DNA of 64,000 nucleotides from Cepaea nemoralis (taxonomy: Eukaryota > Mollusca > Gastropoda > Stylommatophora > Helicidae). The notes under the pieces are model-generated. The model searched no databases, was not told where the DNA came from, and was given only the letters and a program-made list of their open reading frames with translations. The DNA is taken from positions 82,501 to 146,500 of the forward strand of contig JACEFZ010026856.1 of NCBI GenBank assembly GCA_014155875.1, in the 5' to 3' direction. Below, piece after piece: positions 48,065 through 58,199 of this stretch (positions are counted from its first letter, which is position 1; the number at the start of each line of letters is the position of its first letter). The position numbers were made by a program, and so were the translations under genes.

Positions 48065-48864
48065 GTAGAATCAGCATTGGAGGACGAAACATCAATAACA
48101 TTAGATATTCAGATGATACAGTATTGCATCAATGAGCAGGATTTGCAATAATTAGTAGATGCGGTTGTTGCACACAGTGAACAATAGGGGTTAGAATTAA
48201 AATGTAAAAAGACACAGATTATGGTCGTCACTAAGAAGAATAAAATACCACAATATAATATACAAGTAAATGGGAACATTCTTCAACAAGTGAATCGGTA
48301 CAGTTATCTCGGAATAGTCATAACATCTGATGGGAGATGCCTTGAAGAGAACAGAACAACAATCGCCATGGCGAAAGTAGCCTTTAGCAAGATGAAAAAC
48401 GCACCGACCAATAAAAGGATGTCAATTTAAACGAGAAAAAGAGCGTTGAGGTGCTACATAGAGCCTGTTTTTTTTTTATGGATGTGAAACGTGGACAATG
48501 AGCAGTCAAGCTGAAAAACATCTGATGGCTGCAGAATTGTGGTTTCTGAGGAAAATGCAAAGAATACCATGGACAGACAGAAAAAAAAACCAATGACCAA
48601 TTACTACAGGAGACAAATGAAAATCGTAAATCGATTAGAGAAATTAAACGTAGACAGTCAAATATTTTGGACATGTTATGAGAAGAAATGGACTGGAGAA
48701 CTTGGTGACAACTGGCAAGATCGAAGGGAACAGACCAAGAGGAAGACCGAGAAGTAAATACCTGGATGGCTTGGCCACATGGCATGGTCGAGACAGGAAC
48801 ACTGGGCTGATCCACGACACTGGTGATCGAGTGAAATGGTGAGTCACGCTTTCCGGCATTGCAC

Positions 48865-48895
<31 letters not shown>

Positions 48896-48896
48896 C
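48065..48896 (+). mobile_element. Family-A LINE, 5'-truncated dead copy
   Basis: Starts inside the RT active site (NIRYSDDTVL, Ala replaced by Ser) and runs through NRYSYLGIVITSDGRCLEEN, RMSI and the terminal domain, with many stops, to a (GATT)n tail. An 8 bp TATGCAGG occurs at 48057-48064 and 48897-48904 and is the likely target duplication. Confidence 0.85.
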
Positions 48897-48949
48897 TATG
48901 CAGGCTCTGTTGACCTGATTGGGATAATGTTGGTATAGCAAACTTGATC

Positions 48950-49125
48950 TAACTTGAGGATACCCGATACTGTCTAATTTACGGACATCCAATTTGGTTT
49001 AACTTATGTATACCTGATGTGGTTTAACTGGTGTGTATCTGATTTTGTCTAACTGATTTTTACCCGACTTAGTCTAATTTATGGATACCTGATTTGGTCT
49101 AACTTAAGAATACCTGATTTGGTCC
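48950..49125 (-). repeat. 25 bp tandem array containing the splice donor of the EGF exon
   Basis: On the minus strand from about 49125 to 48950, seven units of ACCAAATCAGGTATTC followed by an intron stretch TTAAGTTAG, period 25 bp. The first unit covers the last 12 exon bases and the true donor CAG|GTATTC. Later units keep CAG|GTATCC, CGG|GTAAAA, CAG|GTATAC and CGG|GTATCC. Confidence 0.88.
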
Positions 49126-49313
49126 GGTGTATATACAATCTGTTGTAACATGACAACCACCACTGTTATTCTGGCAAGGGTTTATGGGAGCACACTCTGT
49201 CCCATCTCCAGCGTAGCCATCATGACAGACACACCTGTGTCTGCCTGGACCTGTGTGAATGCACTGACTGTTGTTTCCACACGGGGACACGGGGCTCTGG
49301 CACGGGTTCTTTC
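49114..49313 (-). CDS. Stabilin-like exon: two EGF repeats
   Basis: Encodes 66 codons: NPC..PVSPCGNNSQCIHTG, then RCVCHDGYAGDGTEC, then NPCQNNSGGCHVTTDCIYTG. The 'C.Y.G.G...C.C..GY.GDG..C' and 'NPC....GGC' patterns are typical of stabilin EGF repeats. The acceptor is TTATGCAG; the donor is CAG|GTATTC at 49113-49108. It ends at phase 0 and continues in the exon at 41867-41997. The last bases of this exon and its donor form the first unit of a 25 bp tandem array reported below. Confidence 0.92.
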
Positions 49314-49739
49314 CTGCATAAACAAGGCACATGTTTCACATCTTGTAGTATTACACACTATTTGGCGAATTTGTTTCATGCTTTGCCAGTTGTTGCACAT
49401 TTAATTTAACAATAATAAATAGTATAGTTTTTATTATTGCTATTCTAATGTCTGCTGCTTATAGCCCGTGTCATGTGGCGATCCGGATCGTGTCTGTCCA
49501 CGGCCTACTGTCTCGTGTACCACAAGCCTTTTATGCTACAGAGGTCCCTCCATGCTATGATGTCAAACTGTCCAGAATCTTCTCTTGATGCGTATTCCTG
49601 TCTCTCTTCCCCTCTAACTTTCTGGTTGTCACAACGTATTCCAGCATTCTAGTGTCATGTCCATAGAATATTCTTCGTCTGGTGCAAGTAACCGGTTTTC
49701 TATGTGAGTTAACTTCTTTCCAACATATAAACATTGCTA

Positions 49740-49865
49740 ATACAAAACCTTCAGAAAGCAATGGCAAACTATTGAACGTAAACTTGCCAAGACATCAACA
49801 ACAGCAGTAAAATGCTGGTGTTGACAGCGATGTCCTGTAAAAGGGATATGCAAAAAAAAATAAAC
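49740..49865 (+). mobile_element. SINE with shared core, 5'-truncated
   Basis: TTCAGAAAGCAATGGCAAAC, then GCTGGTGTTGACAGCGATGT and an A-rich tail. Confidence 0.75.
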
Positions 49866-50044
49866 AAAGACAAAAAAATACAAAAGACTAGAATACATAG
49901 GAGGGAAGACCACCCTGAATGAGTGGTCTACCTCAAGTAGATTAGAGGTAACCCAGTGCCCCAACAAGAGGGCAGGGTAGGTGTAGGGAGTAGATAGGGG
50001 GGGGGGGAGAACTATCAACAGTTCTCTCATGAGACACGTAAGTG

Positions 50045-50535
50045 TCAACCAGAGGGTAAGCACTCTGGTCACGGTGTAATCACCTCAACGTGATAGACAC
50101 CAAGAACTTGGAATAGAACTCAAGAGTAGGCTTACTACTCTAAGCGTGTGGAATGATGTAGCACGCAAAAGCCGAAGTGCGCATGACGACCCTCCGCGTG
50201 CTGTGTAATCGGGACACGGAGGATGGTCAGACAGGGGACGGACTTCGTAGCGGACACATCGCTTAGAGTCGATGCGTCTTTCTTTAAGTGAATAGATAGA
50301 TTTAGCAGTAGGGCTAGGGACGACTAGAGATAGGAAGTTCTGTGTATTCATGTGTGATTCATTAGAGACAGTTTTGTGCATTTATGTATTGTAAGAGCCA
50401 GTGGCAATAAAATGTGTAATCAATTCCTCTCGTACGACTGACAAATCTTTTTGTGTGGTGCGAGAGAAGTTTATCCCCGAATGCCTGTAGCATCGCTTGA
50501 TGACAGGCTAGGATAAAAGTGGTGTCAGAAGTGTA
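50045..50535 (+). mobile_element. Probable solo LTR with primer-binding-site remnant
   Basis: A CAATAAA polyadenylation signal at about 50404 is followed by about 115 bp and then TGGTGTCAGAAGTG (50520-50533), the form of a tRNA-Leu-type primer-binding site used by some Gypsy elements of invertebrates. Neither LTR edge nor a target duplication could be fixed, and no gag/pol follows. Confidence 0.5.
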
Positions 50536-50589
50536 GCTTGGACATTTGTTCAAGCTAAAATACTCACCCACGGCTCTAAAATAGCTTTA

Positions 50590-51610
50590 CTGTCAGTTAA
50601 TCACAGGGTTTAATTTGTGTTAGTGTAAAATGGCGTGTGAAGACTAGAACAAGATGCGAGCTGTGCCCATCGTGACCGATTACCATTTATTTATACTTAT
50701 TGAAATGTTTTGTGCTTTATGAACATGCTTTCTTCTGATTTGTAAGTATTATTAGTATAGTTTTGCATCATTTATTTCTACAATTATTTGTTTATTTATG
50801 AGTATTTATGAAACATGATTCACGGCGGAGCAATACACTAAGAAATGAGCCGGCGACAATATCGATTTTTCAATCTAAGAATAGCGCTGCGCCTGTGACG
50901 TATCACGGTTGACCCACAGCTGTCCTACGCCATTGGCAATCAGCGACAGATTGTTTACAAATCGCCAAGCCGCTGCTCGCCTGAATCTTTGTATTATATT
51001 GAGTATTATTTGTTTATACAAGCTATTTATTGAATATATTTATTAATTTGAACAATATTATTTCCTTTATATTTATTTTAAAGCATTTATTTATTTATTT
51101 GTGGACATATTCTACTTTCTACCGTCACGATGGCACTACTTTCTTTATGCAAATAGGATTCAGTCTGCACAGCACTATCATAGATTATACAGCAATTAGT
51201 TAAGTAAAGCAGAAGATATTAGAACGAAGACAGGACAGTGACTGTCTATATCTACCATACCACATTGTGTTGTCCGGGGGCATGTAATTGTAAATTTCAA
51301 ACAAATGTCTAAATTCATTTGTCGTTTGCAAATGGTTAATTATTGATGCTCTAATAAACCAGATATAACAAGTGCTGTTTAGAGGAGTAACGCAAGTTGT
51401 GTGTCGGGGTTGCCAAAGGATTGTGCCTGAGTGTCCCGGATTGTTAAAATGAGTATACCCAAATTATTTTGAATGCAATATAATTAATAATGCATCTCTT
51501 TTTCAGGGTGTAATCTAATAGTATTTTTTGTACACAGGCATTTAAAATCTTAACATATCGAATATACCTGAGTGTCAGGGTCTTAAACCTGGCTCGTTAA
51601 CCTAACACAT
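50590..51610. other. No gene recognised
   Basis: AT-rich, with TTTATT-rich stretches (50680-50810, 51000-51100). The missing stabilin EGF exon expected between 52.6 and 49.3 kb was looked for here and not seen. Confidence 0.4.
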
Positions 51611-52095
51611 GTGAGACAGTACAAATACAACGTGATTTGACTTGAGACTCAACGACACGAAGTTTCGATGGATTTATTTACAGATCACGATCTAGAGATG
51701 ATCATCACAATACATAAGTTATAACAATACACTTACAGGCAACCCACAGCTTACAATCAGTCTCACAAGATGTACAGACACTCGACTTTCGGGCCACAGA
51801 AACTACACAAGCCTTTCTCCCATCACACGTCCAGTCGAGTCCGAGTCCCAGAGCTGTCTGGCTATTTCTCGCAACGCGCCTGTCCACCTGAAGTGGCTTC
51901 ACGAGGCCTGCGTGCGTCCTGCTTTGTCCTTGCCTGACCGCTGGCTGTCTGTCAGCCGGCAACCTCGCAGGCAGGTAACTAATACTCGCCTGGCGGGCGT
52001 AACGATGTTACAGCATCCCCACTAGGAACTATTCGCCTGGCGGGCATAACGATGTCCCTGCATCTCTGCTGGCACTACATTGGACTCTGACATGC
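51610..52095 (-). mobile_element. LTR-like segment
   Basis: On the minus strand it begins TGTCAGAGTCCAATGTAGTG, has a duplicated GCCCGCCAGGCGA..AG block (52046-51985), an AAATAAATCC polyadenylation signal at about 51672, and ends TACTGTCTCACA. CATGT occurs just outside both ends. No internal coding region adjoins. Confidence 0.5.
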
Positions 52096-52643
52096 TCCCC
52101 CGGGGCTTCTTCATGAAAGATGTCATCTTTCATGTACACTCTATATACACTACTGGGTTAATATTTTTAACCTGTCAGAGTCAACCTTTCTGTTATATAC
52201 ATTGATGTAGAAATACCTAAACACACACATCTTGGCATAGAAACCCATAAGAAATGGACATTGTATCTAAAGACATGTGGTGTTCAACCTTTAACACTCG
52301 TCAACTTGGCGTGTTAGTGGACTAGGAGATAAAGAACCATCACTAGTAGTATTCATGAAAGAAATCAAACATCCAAATATTAGGACTTGCGGATACGAGG
52401 AAAAAGTGGCAAAACACAAAATGAATTCATAACATTTACATTCTGATATGGAGTGGTGTCGATCAGCGAGCAAAGGCTAACTATGGAGTACACTTTACAT
52501 TAAGTCCTGAAAAACAATCGCAATACATTATCAACACTGAATTTGTATTAAAAAGAACAATATTAACGCAGATTAAAGAAGGCAGTAAAACAACGACTAT
52601 TATGCAGACATACGTTCCATGTAACAGCGATGAAGATAAAGAC

Positions 52644-52707
52644 TTAGGTGTGCACAAGCCATCACCATGGATTCCATTATTGCATTCACCATCCTCACAA
52701 TTGCAAT
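52644..52707 (-). CDS. Stabilin-like exon: EGF piece CNCEDGECNNGIHGDG (3' border uncertain)
   Basis: Encodes DCNCEDGECNNGIHGDGLC, matching the stabilin 'C.C..G.C..G..GDG.C' repeat. The acceptor CCTCTAG is good and its phase fits the upstream exon. The donor is not clear: AA|GTCTTT (used here), TT|GTGCAC at 52656, or the stronger AC|GTATGT further into the intron. None gives the phase required by the next recognised exon at 49114-49313, so at least one exon is missing between them, or the gene is damaged here. Confidence 0.72.
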
Positions 52708-52782
52708 CTAGAGGTGGGAGGAGACAAATGAGTTCTCTGTTCAGCATGAGTGACAATGAATATTTAAGGATACTTCTTCATT

Positions 52783-53010
52783 GCTTACAATGTAATTTGT
52801 TTACAGTGTAGTTGCTTACAATATAATTTACTTGCAATATTGTTGATTAAAATGTAATTTATTTAGAGTATAGTTGCTTACAATGCAATTTGATTACAAT
52901 ATAGATGCTTAAAATGTAGTTTCCTTACAATATAATTGCTTACAATGTAATTTGCTTTTAATATAGGTGTTACAATGTAATTGCATATAAAGCATCTGCT
53001 TACAATATAC
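52783..53010 (+). repeat. Degenerate TTGCTTACAATGTAATTT tandem repeat
   Basis: About ten loosely spaced units of GCTTACAATGTAATTT and GCTTACAATATA. Confidence 0.8.
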
Positions 53011-53284
53011 GAGTACGTGCTGATAATATATTTAATTATGAAGATGTCTTCTGTTTCTTCTTATTCTTGTTAATCATCCTCTTTTTCTTCTTTTTCTTGT
53101 TCTTGTTCTTCTTCTTCTGCTTCTCCTTACCCTTGTCAAGCTCACAAAAGCACCCATTACATGGTTCTCCTTAAACAATCATATTTTTAAAACAGATCTG
53201 CCAATAGTTAGAGTAGACGGAAACATTATCTTCTTCTTCTTCTTTGCGTTCATCCGGAGTATTTTTTTCAGATGTGATTGCGGT

Positions 53285-54200
53285 GTGTCTGTTATGCGCC
53301 CTTGGGCCGAAACCCGTAGGCCAATACATCCGACTATAGCGTGCTTTTTTGACCAGGTAGCATTCCTGGGAGACTCACTTTTGTGGTGCCATCAACAACC
53401 CAGCTGGCCAAGTTGGGACGGTCGAAGACAACGGTCGTCCCTCAAAGGAAGGCAGGGACAGTCCATAGCATTTTCCGCCATCCAAGGTTGCTTCCATAGT
53501 TGCAGGGCCGGCACATAGCGCCCTGGTACTGGGCTCACCGAGGGAATCGTAACGTCCTGCTCATGGCTGCTTTAAATCCTCACTCCAATATATTGGTCAT
53601 TTCGTTTGCCCTGGACCATTCCCGCACAAATCAGACAGGTTTGCAGACGGTATCCACTCAGCGAGTTTTCGGACATGTGCTTGTCGTTGCGCCCGTCAGA
53701 GCTGTTCCAGGCACGACAGACATTCGGAAAACTACCTAGTCAGAGCTGTTCTGAACAAGAGCGGCATTCGGAAACTAGGTAGTCAGAGCTGTTCCTAGCA
53801 CGAGAGACATTCGGACGAGACATTTCACTCGGACGCAATTGCGTAGTGTCAATTTTTAGTTTGCCACCCGTAGGACGACACTTCCGACTTCCGGCGGGCA
53901 TTTTTTTAATGAGGTTAGCCTTCCTCTGGTTTCGAGGCGCGTTAGGCTTATTGTTGTGATGTCGCCCACATCTCAGCTGGTCAAGATAGAACGATCAACT
54001 ACATCGCGGTTGGCCCTCAAGGGAAGGCAGGGGCAGACCATTAGCATTCCCTCGCTATCCAAGGAGGCTTCCATAATTGCAGAGCCGGCACATATTGCTC
54101 TGAGACTGGGCTCACCCGAGGAGTTGCCACGTCCTGCTCATGGCTGCTTTAGTTCCTCACTTCCATGTGTTGGGCATCTCGCTTGCCACTAGTCGCTCAA
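53285..54200 (+). repeat. Unknown repeat in two direct copies
   Basis: 53300-53620 and 53860-54190 share TCCTGCTCATGGCTGCTTTA, GGAAGGCAGGGACAG/GGGCAG and CCAAGG.(T/A)GCTTCCATA.TTGCAG in the same order. CTCAGAGCTGTTC-type short repeats fill 53695-53815. No coding function recognised. Confidence 0.75.
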
Positions 54201-54930
54201 GCACACACCAGGAGCGGTCAGACTGCGGGCGACATCCATTCGGTAAGCTTTTGCTTTTGACTTCGGACCAAGCAATAGGTTCGCTCGCCGTGCGTTCCAT
54301 TTCGTGTTAGTGAGACGTTTTTCCACTTTTGTCTACACTCTCTATGAGTTAGATACAGACAGTTTTCGTAACCATTTCCTTCGACTGGGGCACTTTTCTA
54401 ACTTTTTGTACTCGCTCACGAGGTAGGCTACATGTGCTGCCGGCTGAGAACCTTACCTTCGTGCAGCAGTGAGCGAGAAACGGCCAGGCCCTCTCATCCG
54501 GGAATCCATCATATCCCACAGCTGAGAGCCTTCGAACAAGTATCAGAACTGGGCATGTAGCTTGCTCAGTATCTCGCCTCTATTTTTTGGTAGGTGGGTA
54601 TCGGCACGGCTCTCAGATCCGAGGGTTTGTGGCTTAGAGGCGTTCAGCTAAAACCCTCGACAGAGAGCCTTCGAGTATTGTCCGGACCAAGAACTTCTGC
54701 CTTCATGCGCCTGATTTAAACTTTTGACTGCTATCCTCAGTCTACCTGCAGAGCAGCAGGTTGTGAGTCTCTTAGTCCCATAAGCTGTCCGATATGTAGT
54801 TTTCATCCATCGGCAAGCACATGGGGTCGATGGGACACACAAGCTCTCCCACCACGGCAAGGTGGAGACATCCGGGGGAGGACGGGAACATTATGACTAG
54901 AACCGAGTTGATGGCATAAATGGGCATGAG
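54201..54930. repeat. Probable transposon 5' region
   Basis: On the minus strand it carries CTCCACCTTGCCGTGGTGGG (about 54868-54849) and further GC-rich unique sequence. No ORF with a recognisable domain. Confidence 0.35.
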
Positions 54931-54934
54931 TTTT

Positions 54935-55500
54935 AATAGCAGTCTGTACTTCAAAGAAAGCATCGATCACGTGATAAAAAAAAACTTGAAAAGGTCTTTC
55001 AGAAATAAGAGTTTTGGAAACTATCGGTGTCAAGGAAAGACTGTTAAGACGTCTGTTCCAGGGACTGGTACTTTACCCATTTAGAATGCCCTGGTCATCC
55101 TCGTTGACAGCCCTGCACGGATTGGAAGACTGGAAAAGATACACAATGATGCCGTGAACATTATGTTAGGGTGTGCGAGAGTTACCTGCTGCGCAGCAAT
55201 GAGGTTCATCCTGGACTTTTCAAACATAAACAACGAGATTAAGGTTTGAAAATAAGTGCACATGGGCGGCACCTTCTGCATGAAGTTCTATTCAGAGGAA
55301 AGAATGATAGGCTAAAGAGAGGAAAATCATGGATGGATCAGGCGAAAGATGTTGTCTGGCATGTCTGCAGTCTTACCATTATCAACCTCGAGAGGGAATG
55401 GATGGTTTCATTCGGTGGCAGGGGGAACATCATCAATAGAAGGCTTGATGGTTTGGTGGAAGGTGGAATATCTTCAAAAGAAGGCTTGATGGTGTGGTAG
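54935..55500 (+). pseudogene. I-like LINE remnant (RT thumb to RNase H linker)
   Basis: Frames give RIGRLEKIHNDAVNIMLGCA, matching KLERIQNEAMRVILGCT of 47663-47713, then NDRLKRGKSWMDQAKDVVWH matching the RGKSWMAQAEDTIRQ start of the 44103-45083 domain. Many stops. Confidence 0.8.
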
Positions 55501-55660
55501 AAGAGGGGATATCATCAATAGAATACTGTAAGATTTCAGTAGGTGACAGGGGGAATATCATCAATTGAATGGAGGGTGGTTTGGTATACCATCAATAGAA
55601 TGCTGGGTGGTTTCAATCGGTGGCATGAGTCATATCTGTCAATAGAATGTATTCAGAACA
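55400..55660 (+). repeat. Degenerate tandem repeat
   Basis: Four to five units containing GGTGGCAGGGGGAACATCAT, CAATAGAA.GCTTGATGGTT; irregular spacing of about 60 bp. Confidence 0.7.
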
Positions 55661-55807
55661 CCAACGTCCCAGATCTGTAGAGATACATGATCGCCTATGC
55701 CAGTTGGCAGGGCACGAGTCGATGATTATGATGTGTCAACTAAGATTGTTTAAACCAAGCACGCAAGTATATTTCCCACTGACACAAACATGTCTTATGT
55801 CACTCAC

Positions 55808-55877
55808 CCAGTGAACAGTTTGGCCCATATTTGGTCACGTCCGTGCACAGTTCACATGCTGTTCCTTTAAATGCAGC
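55808..55877 (-). CDS. Stabilin-like exon: GTACELC laminin-type EGF
   Basis: Encodes AAFKGTACELC followed by a stretch ending KYGPNCSL. 'G.ACE.C.....YGP.C' is diagnostic of stabilin laminin-type EGF repeats. The acceptor is CCACACAG and the donor CTGG|GTGAGT. It starts at phase 0, matching the previous exon, and ends with one base that pairs with AT of the next exon to make Asp. Confidence 0.9.
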
Positions 55878-55999
55878 CTGTGTGGAATACATTAATTCAC
55901 ATTTACAAATCTCTCCTCATTAAAGATGTGGATACGCAAAGTGTATTTTATGTTACTAAACCATTAAACACAAACAACATCATCATCAAGTGCCTTGTC

Positions 56000-56240
56000 G
56001 ACTGGCGTGGACGATCATGCTTCTCCACACATTACGATCTCCGATGACATGGATCAGTTCATGTGTTGACTCCAATCCGTGTCATGACACAAGCCTGTCA
56101 AGAATGTTCAATCACAGTCTTCCTCTATGTCTGTTTGTTCACTTTTTTTTCTGCAACCACTTTATCATTTCCTGTAGTTCCTTCTGGCATGTTGCTACCA
56201 AGACAGTGTCATCAGCGCAAGGTAAGTTATTCATGTAATG
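56000..56240 (-). pseudogene. LINE RT active-site scrap
   Basis: The minus strand reads ADDTVLVATCQKELQEMIKW, the catalytic A-D-D block with its following helix, then breaks. Confidence 0.6.
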
Positions 56241-56508
56241 TCCAACAACTAGGACACCTGGCGTATTTTTTGAATATCTCATCATATGTTCACTGTACAA
56301 TGACAAAAATCAGGGGACATTACACAAGCTTCCATATCTCCAGGGACAGACTTCGAAATCAGTATGTTGGATGTGTGAAATTGCGTTCACTAGCCTCCAG
56401 CTGCATTCTCCGATAAGCAATATCTAAGTATAACTAACGTCCATTTATAGGAGCTATGTGGGTGAAATGTAATATGTCATTTTAACATCGGTTAACTAAA
56501 GAATAAAC

Positions 56509-56520
56509 TTCTACTAATTT
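56509..56520 (+). repeat. Target site duplication, left (retrozyme-like insertion)
   Basis: TTCTACTAATTT, identical to 57378-57389. Confidence 0.88.
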
Positions 56521-56596
56521 AAATATTGAGCACAACCCACTACTGGCAACGCCAATCGCATTCTGATATGAACCTAAGGCCTATCCACGTTAATAT

Positions 56597-56651
56597 GGAA
56601 GCACTATACACGAGTTTCGCCCTCATTTGAGCTCGTCAGTAGTGCATATCC
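56597..56651 (-). ncRNA. Type I hammerhead ribozyme (unit 1)
   Basis: On the minus strand: stem I GCACTA with TAGTGC (perfect 6 bp, plus an outer GGA/TCC across a TAT/T internal loop), core CTGACGA, stem II GCTC/GGGC closing loop AAATGA, core GAAA, a minimal stem III (AC/GT with loop TCGT) and cleavage site GTA before TAGTGC, i.e. between 56607 and 56606. All invariant core bases are present. A two-pair stem III is unstable alone and typical of ribozymes that work as dimers in tandem RNA. Confidence 0.88.
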
Positions 56652-57213
56652 CTGACCGGATCCGGAAACAGTCCCGGATCACGCGTGTGAAGCGGGTGTG
56701 TAACCACGCGGCACACACTGGACACACCAAATTATCACAACAGAACATCACAACGCCACCCATCGTAGGCTATGCTCAAGATTGCCCAATAGCCGCGACC
56801 GACGTCCGTCAATCGATGGGACCCGAACGATCAGGACTTCTCACTGGCAAGGAACACCAGGCCTCCTAAATCCAGTGAGCAATAATCAATTGATTATGTG
56901 GTTGTTTCGGGATTTGAAATTTAAATATTGAGCACAACCCACTACTGGCAACGCCGATCGCATTCTGGTATGAACCTAAGGCCTATCCTTAGGATTTAGG
57001 AGGCCTGGTGTTCCTTGCCAGTGAGAAGTCCTGATCGTTCGGGTCCCATCGATTGACGGACGTCGGTCGCGGCGATTGGGCAATCTTGAGCATTGCCTAC
57101 GATGGGTGGCGTTGTGATGTTCTGTTGTGATAATTTGGTGTGTCCAGTGTGTGCCGCGTGGTTACACACCCGCTTCACACGCGTGATCCGGGACTGTTTC
57201 CGGATCCGGTCAG

Positions 57214-57268
57214 GGATATGCAATACTGACGAGCTCAAATGAGGGCGAAACTCGAGTATAGTGCTTCC
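57214..57268 (+). ncRNA. Type I hammerhead ribozyme (inverted unit 3)
   Basis: Same architecture on the plus strand: GGA..GCAATA, CTGACGA, GCTC/GGGC with AAATGA, GAAA, CTCGAGTA, TAGTGC. Stem I has one A.G mismatch compared with unit 1. Stem III reads ACTCGAGT, a palindrome that could pair between two molecules. Predicted cleavage between 57258 and 57259. Confidence 0.86.
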
Positions 57269-57377
57269 ATATTGACGTGGATAGGCCTTAGGTTCATACC
57301 AGAATGCGATCGGCGTTGCCAGTAGTGGGTTGTGCTCAATATTTAAATTTCAAATCCCGAAACAACCACATAATCAA

Positions 57378-57389
57378 TTCTACTAATTT
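57378..57389 (+). repeat. Target site duplication, right (retrozyme-like insertion)
   Basis: TTCTACTAATTT, identical to 56509-56520. Confidence 0.88.
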
Positions 57390-57619
57390 CATAGAAGATG
57401 ATAATCAGTATAAACATTCACAACTATATTAAAGACACAACTACTTAATACATACATTTTACATTAACAAAACTTACTTTTAATGACGATTTGTATGTAC
57501 TGTTGTATACAACAATGAAGACTTAAATATATATAAGATATAATATGCACCCATATGTATTGAACACGATACTGTTGAAACAATAATAATAGTAAGTTGA
57601 CTATTTTCACAAATATCTT

Positions 57620-57800
57620 GAATAAACGGGCACTCTGCCTTGCCCAAGGGTGTCCGGAAGGTTAGCGGAGGGAAGGAGGAATCTAACCTCTCTCGTGATA
57701 AGGGAGACCCCGACACTGGCGGCCCTCCCTACAAAGCAGTAATGAAGCTGAACTAATGTGAAACCCCAAGACCTGGCTGGAGCATCGCAACACCCCACAC
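57620..57800 (+). repeat. Dispersed repeat, partner of 41540-41640
   Basis: TTGCCCAAGGGTGTCCGGAA, GGTTAGCGGAGGGAA, then a TCTAACCTCTC.. block, matching 41555-41640 in the same orientation. Seen in both places as an isolated transposon fragment. Confidence 0.7.
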
Positions 57801-57853
57801 GCCTAACGCCTCATTGTTTACAACATGCATGATTATTGAATTCAAATACTCAC

Positions 57854-57930
57854 TTCACAAACACACTGTCCATGTGTGCTGGAACATTTTCCGTGGCCAT
57901 TGCAAGGATTCCCACTGCCACCTGGACATT
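57854..57930 (-). CDS. Stabilin-like exon: EGF module CPGG..NPC
   Basis: Encodes 25 codons starting CPGGSGNPCNGHGKC and ending GQCVCE, the first stabilin laminin-type EGF repeat. The acceptor is ATACCAG and the donor is GAA|GTGAGT. It enters in phase with the exon at 59022-59129 and leaves at phase 0. Six cysteines in EGF-like spacing are contributed jointly with the following exon. Confidence 0.88.
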
Positions 57931-58199
57931 CTGGTATGCAAGATAGATCACAGGGTTACTGTCTTCACATGTTGGATCTGTCATAAGGGCTTGAAATGTT
58001 AGATCCTCAAATATACTATGTCATGATGTCATCTTCGTCTTCGTTTGTCCGGTACTTTGGAATGAAACAAACATAACTAGTCTTTTCCAGACAATTGTTG
58101 TTAGTTTCTGCGGTGAGTTGAATTACAAACATCACAACACCAATGACATTCACTCAAGACATACGCGCTCTGTCCCCATCTTCAACAGCCAGCAACAAG

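Larger units (their letters stand above)
56521..57377. mobile_element. Retrozyme-like insertion: 402 bp units, tandem then inverted
   Basis: Three copies of one non-coding unit. U1 occupies 56521-56889 (first about 34 bp missing) and U2 56890-56990 (start only). The two are head to tail: AAATATTGAGC at 56521 and 56923, period 402. U3 is inverted and runs 57377 down to about 56992. Each complete unit carries a type I hammerhead ribozyme. The whole is flanked by a perfect 12 bp duplication. The 80-codon frame read in both arms is on the strand opposite the ribozyme and is not taken as a gene. Tandem hammerhead units with target duplications define retrozymes; this family is not one I can name. 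Confidence 0.85.

Noticed and set aside
56627..57238. Identical 80-codon frames in both inverted arms
   Set aside because: They follow from the inverted repeat and run opposite to the ribozyme strand; retrozyme units are non-coding.
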